From positions 5,424,430 through 5,488,429 of the forward strand of contig CM041204.1 of NCBI GenBank assembly GCA_023078555.1: a stretch of DNA of 64,000 nt, written 5' to 3'. Below the pieces are notes generated by a model. The model was not told the DNA's origin, made no database searches, and saw only the letters and a list, made by a program, of their open reading frames with translations. Below, one piece after another: positions 61,421 to 64,000 of this stretch (positions are counted from its first letter, which is position 1; each line of letters opens with the position of its first letter). The stretch is from Ulva prolifera (Eukaryota; Chlorophyta; Ulvophyceae; Ulvales; Ulvaceae). A program made the position numbers and the translations under genes.

Positions 61421-62136
61421 GAAGCTGTGCGGCATAAGAATTGTCGCAACGCTCTGCGTTGACCCCACGCCAGGAAGCATCCACCACAAGGCCTACGGAA
61501 AGCAACAGCATCGTACTTCACATCGTGAAAGCCGCGTGCAGACAGTTTCGGCCACAACAGTTCAAACGTGTGCAAGGCTACGTCAAGTGTTAGGACTCTT
61601 GAACGGAGCAAGATCAACAATCAGGAAGCGATGCGCGCACCATAGTACGTGAATACCTACTGAGAGCAGATGTCATGCGCTTCGTGTTCTGACTACTGTG
61701 CCGGCGAGACCGCTAGCGCTCTGAAAGTGGTTCCGGTAGAACCACGACGAAACGGTCATCCCAGTCTTACCCTTGTGTCCACTCCCATAACATCGCCAGA
61801 AAGCCAAAACTTCGTACGCGAAAACGGATGATGGGCACAATGGCTCGATTCCTGGGCCAGGCAAAACGGGCACATGCATTGGACCGCTCGAGTCACCGCT
61901 TGCCAGTGGTCGCGCCAGTTGCCACATCTCTATTTTTAAAATGCCTCCGGCTCGATCACAGCTCAGATCGCGCGCCCTTCTGTGAGAACCACGATAGCCT
62001 GTCCTCTGTGAGACTGCTAACTGTCGTGGTCTAGGGCTGTACAGAGTGATCCCAGTGCTCTGCGACCATTCTGACCAGAAGAGACACGGCGCACTGTTTA
62101 CGTGCCGACCACAAGTAGAAGGCGTACCTTAGTGAT
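61421..62136. promoter_or_regulatory. Divergent region, YqaJ-type nuclease and PHT4
   Basis: 716 bases holding both promoters. A short minus-strand frame at 61.4-61.6 kb could be an upstream exon of the nuclease gene; not supported further. Confidence 0.4.
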
Positions 62137-63959
62137 ATGGCATTTGTTGTTTCCCAACTACACACTGCGAGCCTGCGGCTGCGTAAATCCGCAACTGTGT
62201 CACCACTGAAGTCGTCCGCGGTGGCGAGTGAGTGGACATCACTCGCCCTTCCCATAACAGCCTCCAACAATTTGCTCACGAGACCACGTCAGAAAAGCGT
62301 GGCTACACGGGCTGAAACATCTTTACATTCACCTGGCGCACGCTCTACAGCAGAAGGTGTTTCCGACAGCGCAGCTCCAGCAGTGAAGGTTGTAGTTGCA
62401 TGTGCAGCATGGATCATGCTGTCCTGTGCTGTTCTGCGAGTCAATTTCTCCGCGATAGCTCCTATCATTGTTGACGAGATGGGGCTATCCTTGGTTCAGC
62501 TTGCGTATATTCATAGCTCGTTCCTGATCGGGTACTGCCTGGGTCAGTTGCCGTTCGGACTGCTAGCCGACAGGACTGAGGGATACACAGTATTATGCGG
62601 AGGCGCCCTGGCTTGGTCAATCGTGACGTTGCTTCATGCCCCGCTCGCACTTGCGCCAGCAGGAGTCGCCCCAATGGCACTCGCAACTCTGCGCATGTTG
62701 GTAGGCTTGACCACAGCGGTAGCAGTGCCGGGGCTCGCAGCTACATTAGCCCAGGCTCTGCCCACAGATCGCCGGAGCAAGGCCATGAGCACTTGTTATG
62801 GTGCTCTCTCAACTCTGACTCGGTGCATGTATGCATGCACTATGCATGACCTGCAACAGTGATCTGGCATACAACGCAGGAAGGGCAGACAACGCAATGA
62901 ACTCTTGTAGCTCCGAGAATCCTCGAGATGTACATTATATCTTGCAATTCTTTAAGGATCATGTATGCAGGACTTTTCAATTTGGGCTCGTCGCTGGGGC
63001 TTGCTCTTACCCCAGCCATTGCCAGCGTAGTGGCATGGCCAGTCGGTTTCGCAGCTTTGGGAAGCATGAGTACCGTCATGGCTATTTTTGCCTTTGTTCT
63101 TCTACGCAAGGTTCTCAAACCAGCCGGAGTGGGTAAGCGCGAATCTCAAGGCGACGAATGCAAAGACAGCCTGAATGCTGAGGGCATGCCTATAGACAGT
63201 CCTCAGGCATGGGTTTATAGGCTGGACCCAATACAAGAAGTCTCTTCGACCGTCAAGTCATGCAACCCTGCGCAAACCTTCACGAAAGATTCGTCATTGA
63301 TGCCCACGCCTGCCATGACTCACAAAGGCCCTCAGGGTTTGCCCTGGCACGAAATGAGAGACTATGCCGCCCTGACATACAATCATTCTGCAATTGGCTG
63401 GGGCTTCTTCCTGTTTCAGAACTGGATTCCAACATACTTACAGTCTCTAAATGTCAATGACTCCATCCTCAGAGGCATCCTGTCAGCAAGTCCATGGATG
63501 GCATGCTTTGTGCTTTCACTCGCTTTTGGTTGGCTGTTCGATATGCTACGACAGCGTGGAATGAGTCATTTCCGCTCACAGACACTTGCTCATAGTGTTG
63601 CCAGTTTAGGAGCTGCAGTTGCGCTGATACCCATTTCCTGCTTGGATAGCGTCGCGCCCGTCCTGGGCCTTGTGTGCATTGGCGGTGCACTATCGTTGCA
63701 AACATGCAACTATTCAGGTTTCCATGCATACATACAGACGACATATCCTGAACGAGCTGGTAGATTGCTGGGGGTGACCAACTCTTGTGGCATAGGCGCA
63801 GGAATTGTGGCAAATTTGGCCATGGGATGGATGGTTCAGCTGACCGGCAGTTACAAGGCCATGTTCGCTGCAACAGCAGCCGTGTACTTCCTAAGCTGGC
63901 TCGTGTGGGTTGCATGTCTTAAGGAAAAACCTGACGAAATGAAAATTACAGCAGTGTGA
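62137..63959 (+). CDS. PHT4/ANTR-type anion transporter, plastid
   Basis: Major-facilitator carrier of the SLC17/PHT4 type; relatives move phosphate, ascorbate or other anions across plastid envelope, thylakoid or Golgi membranes. Exons 62137-62800 and 62971-63959 join in phase as AMSTCYG-LFNLGSSLGLAL and give 550 residues. The first 85 residues are a Ser/Thr/Ala/Arg-rich transit-like leader. The first transmembrane bundle has WIMLSCAVLRVNFSAIAPII, GLSLVQLAYIHSSFLIGYCL and GQLPFGLLADRTEGY (the MFS loop motif). A long loop with PQGLPWHEMRDYAALTYNHS leads to the second bundle, with SAIGWGFFLFQNWIPTYLQS (the PHT4-type WIPTY) and LLGVTNSCGIGAGIVANLAM. The two-exon structure is simple compared with neighbours. 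Substrate cannot be told from sequence alone. A TGTAA lies immediately behind the stop. Confidence 0.93.
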
Positions 63960-63962
63960 TAT

Positions 63963-63967
63963 TGTAA
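63963..63967 (+). promoter_or_regulatory. TGTAA behind the PHT4 stop
   Basis: Only 3 nt behind the TGA stop; either the poly(A) signal of a very short 3' UTR or chance. Confidence 0.35.
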
Positions 63968-64000
63968 CTCAGAAGATGTTGATGTGCCTGGGCTGCTTCA

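Overview
The window is nuclear DNA of a eukaryote, most likely a green alga (Chlorophyta; I lean towards a trebouxiophyte, which is inference). The genes are cut by many short GT..AG introns whose acceptors are mostly TGCAG or CTGCAG. Several proteins start with plastid-type or mitochondrial-type leaders (bS16, Cpn10, phosphoribosylanthranilate isomerase, TsaE, a PHT4-like carrier). TGTAA, the green-algal polyadenylation signal, sits at or just behind several stop codons. Base composition is patchy: the channel gene (12-15.5 kb), the phosphatase (26-29 kb), the RNase II/R gene (32-39.5 kb) and the alginate-lyase-like gene (43-47 kb) are much more GC-rich than their neighbours. All exon models below were spliced by eye. 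Where several exons are given, splice phases agree at every junction listed unless I say otherwise.

Layout. 1-8.4 kb: 3' part of a very large Ser/Ala/Asp-rich, coiled-coil-containing protein (+). 8.9-11.0: ORC5, a replication origin recognition subunit (+). 11.6-16.0: a complete inward-rectifier-type (Kir) potassium channel (-). 17.2-17.9: end of an unidentified membrane protein (+). 18.3-19.3: organellar GroES-type co-chaperonin (-). 20.8-22.2: ubiquitin-L40 fusion ending in a 7-nt exon (-), sharing a promoter region with plastid/mitochondrial bS16 at 22.7 (+). 23.6-25.0: an unidentified coiled-coil protein with two membrane helices (-). 25.7-29.3: membrane-anchored PhoD-type phosphatase (+), convergent with phosphoribosylanthranilate isomerase at 29.8-31.3 (-).

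32.3-39.5(39.9): RNase II/R exoribonuclease (+). Its 2.7-kb sixth intron contains a complete intronless short-chain dehydrogenase gene on the same strand, and its last accepted exon is followed at once by a 26-bp minisatellite. 41.4-42.2: RCE1 CAAX protease (+). 43.2-49.5: a putative cell-surface protein with an alginate-lyase-like ectodomain, one membrane helix and a long low-complexity tail (-). 50.6-51.5: TsaE (+). 51.9-59.3: SHOC1/ZIP2-like meiotic XPF-family protein (-). 59.8-61.4: YqaJ-type nuclease (-). 62.1-64.0: PHT4/ANTR-type anion transporter (+).

No operon logic applies. The genes are a mixed set: DNA replication and meiosis (ORC5, SHOC1, YqaJ), organelle translation, folding and RNA decay (bS16, Cpn10, RNase II/R, TsaE), phosphate handling (PhoD, PHT4) and membrane or surface functions (Kir, RCE1, alginate-lyase-like protein). 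I saw no tRNA or rRNA genes, no transposon with recognisable ends and no CRISPR array.
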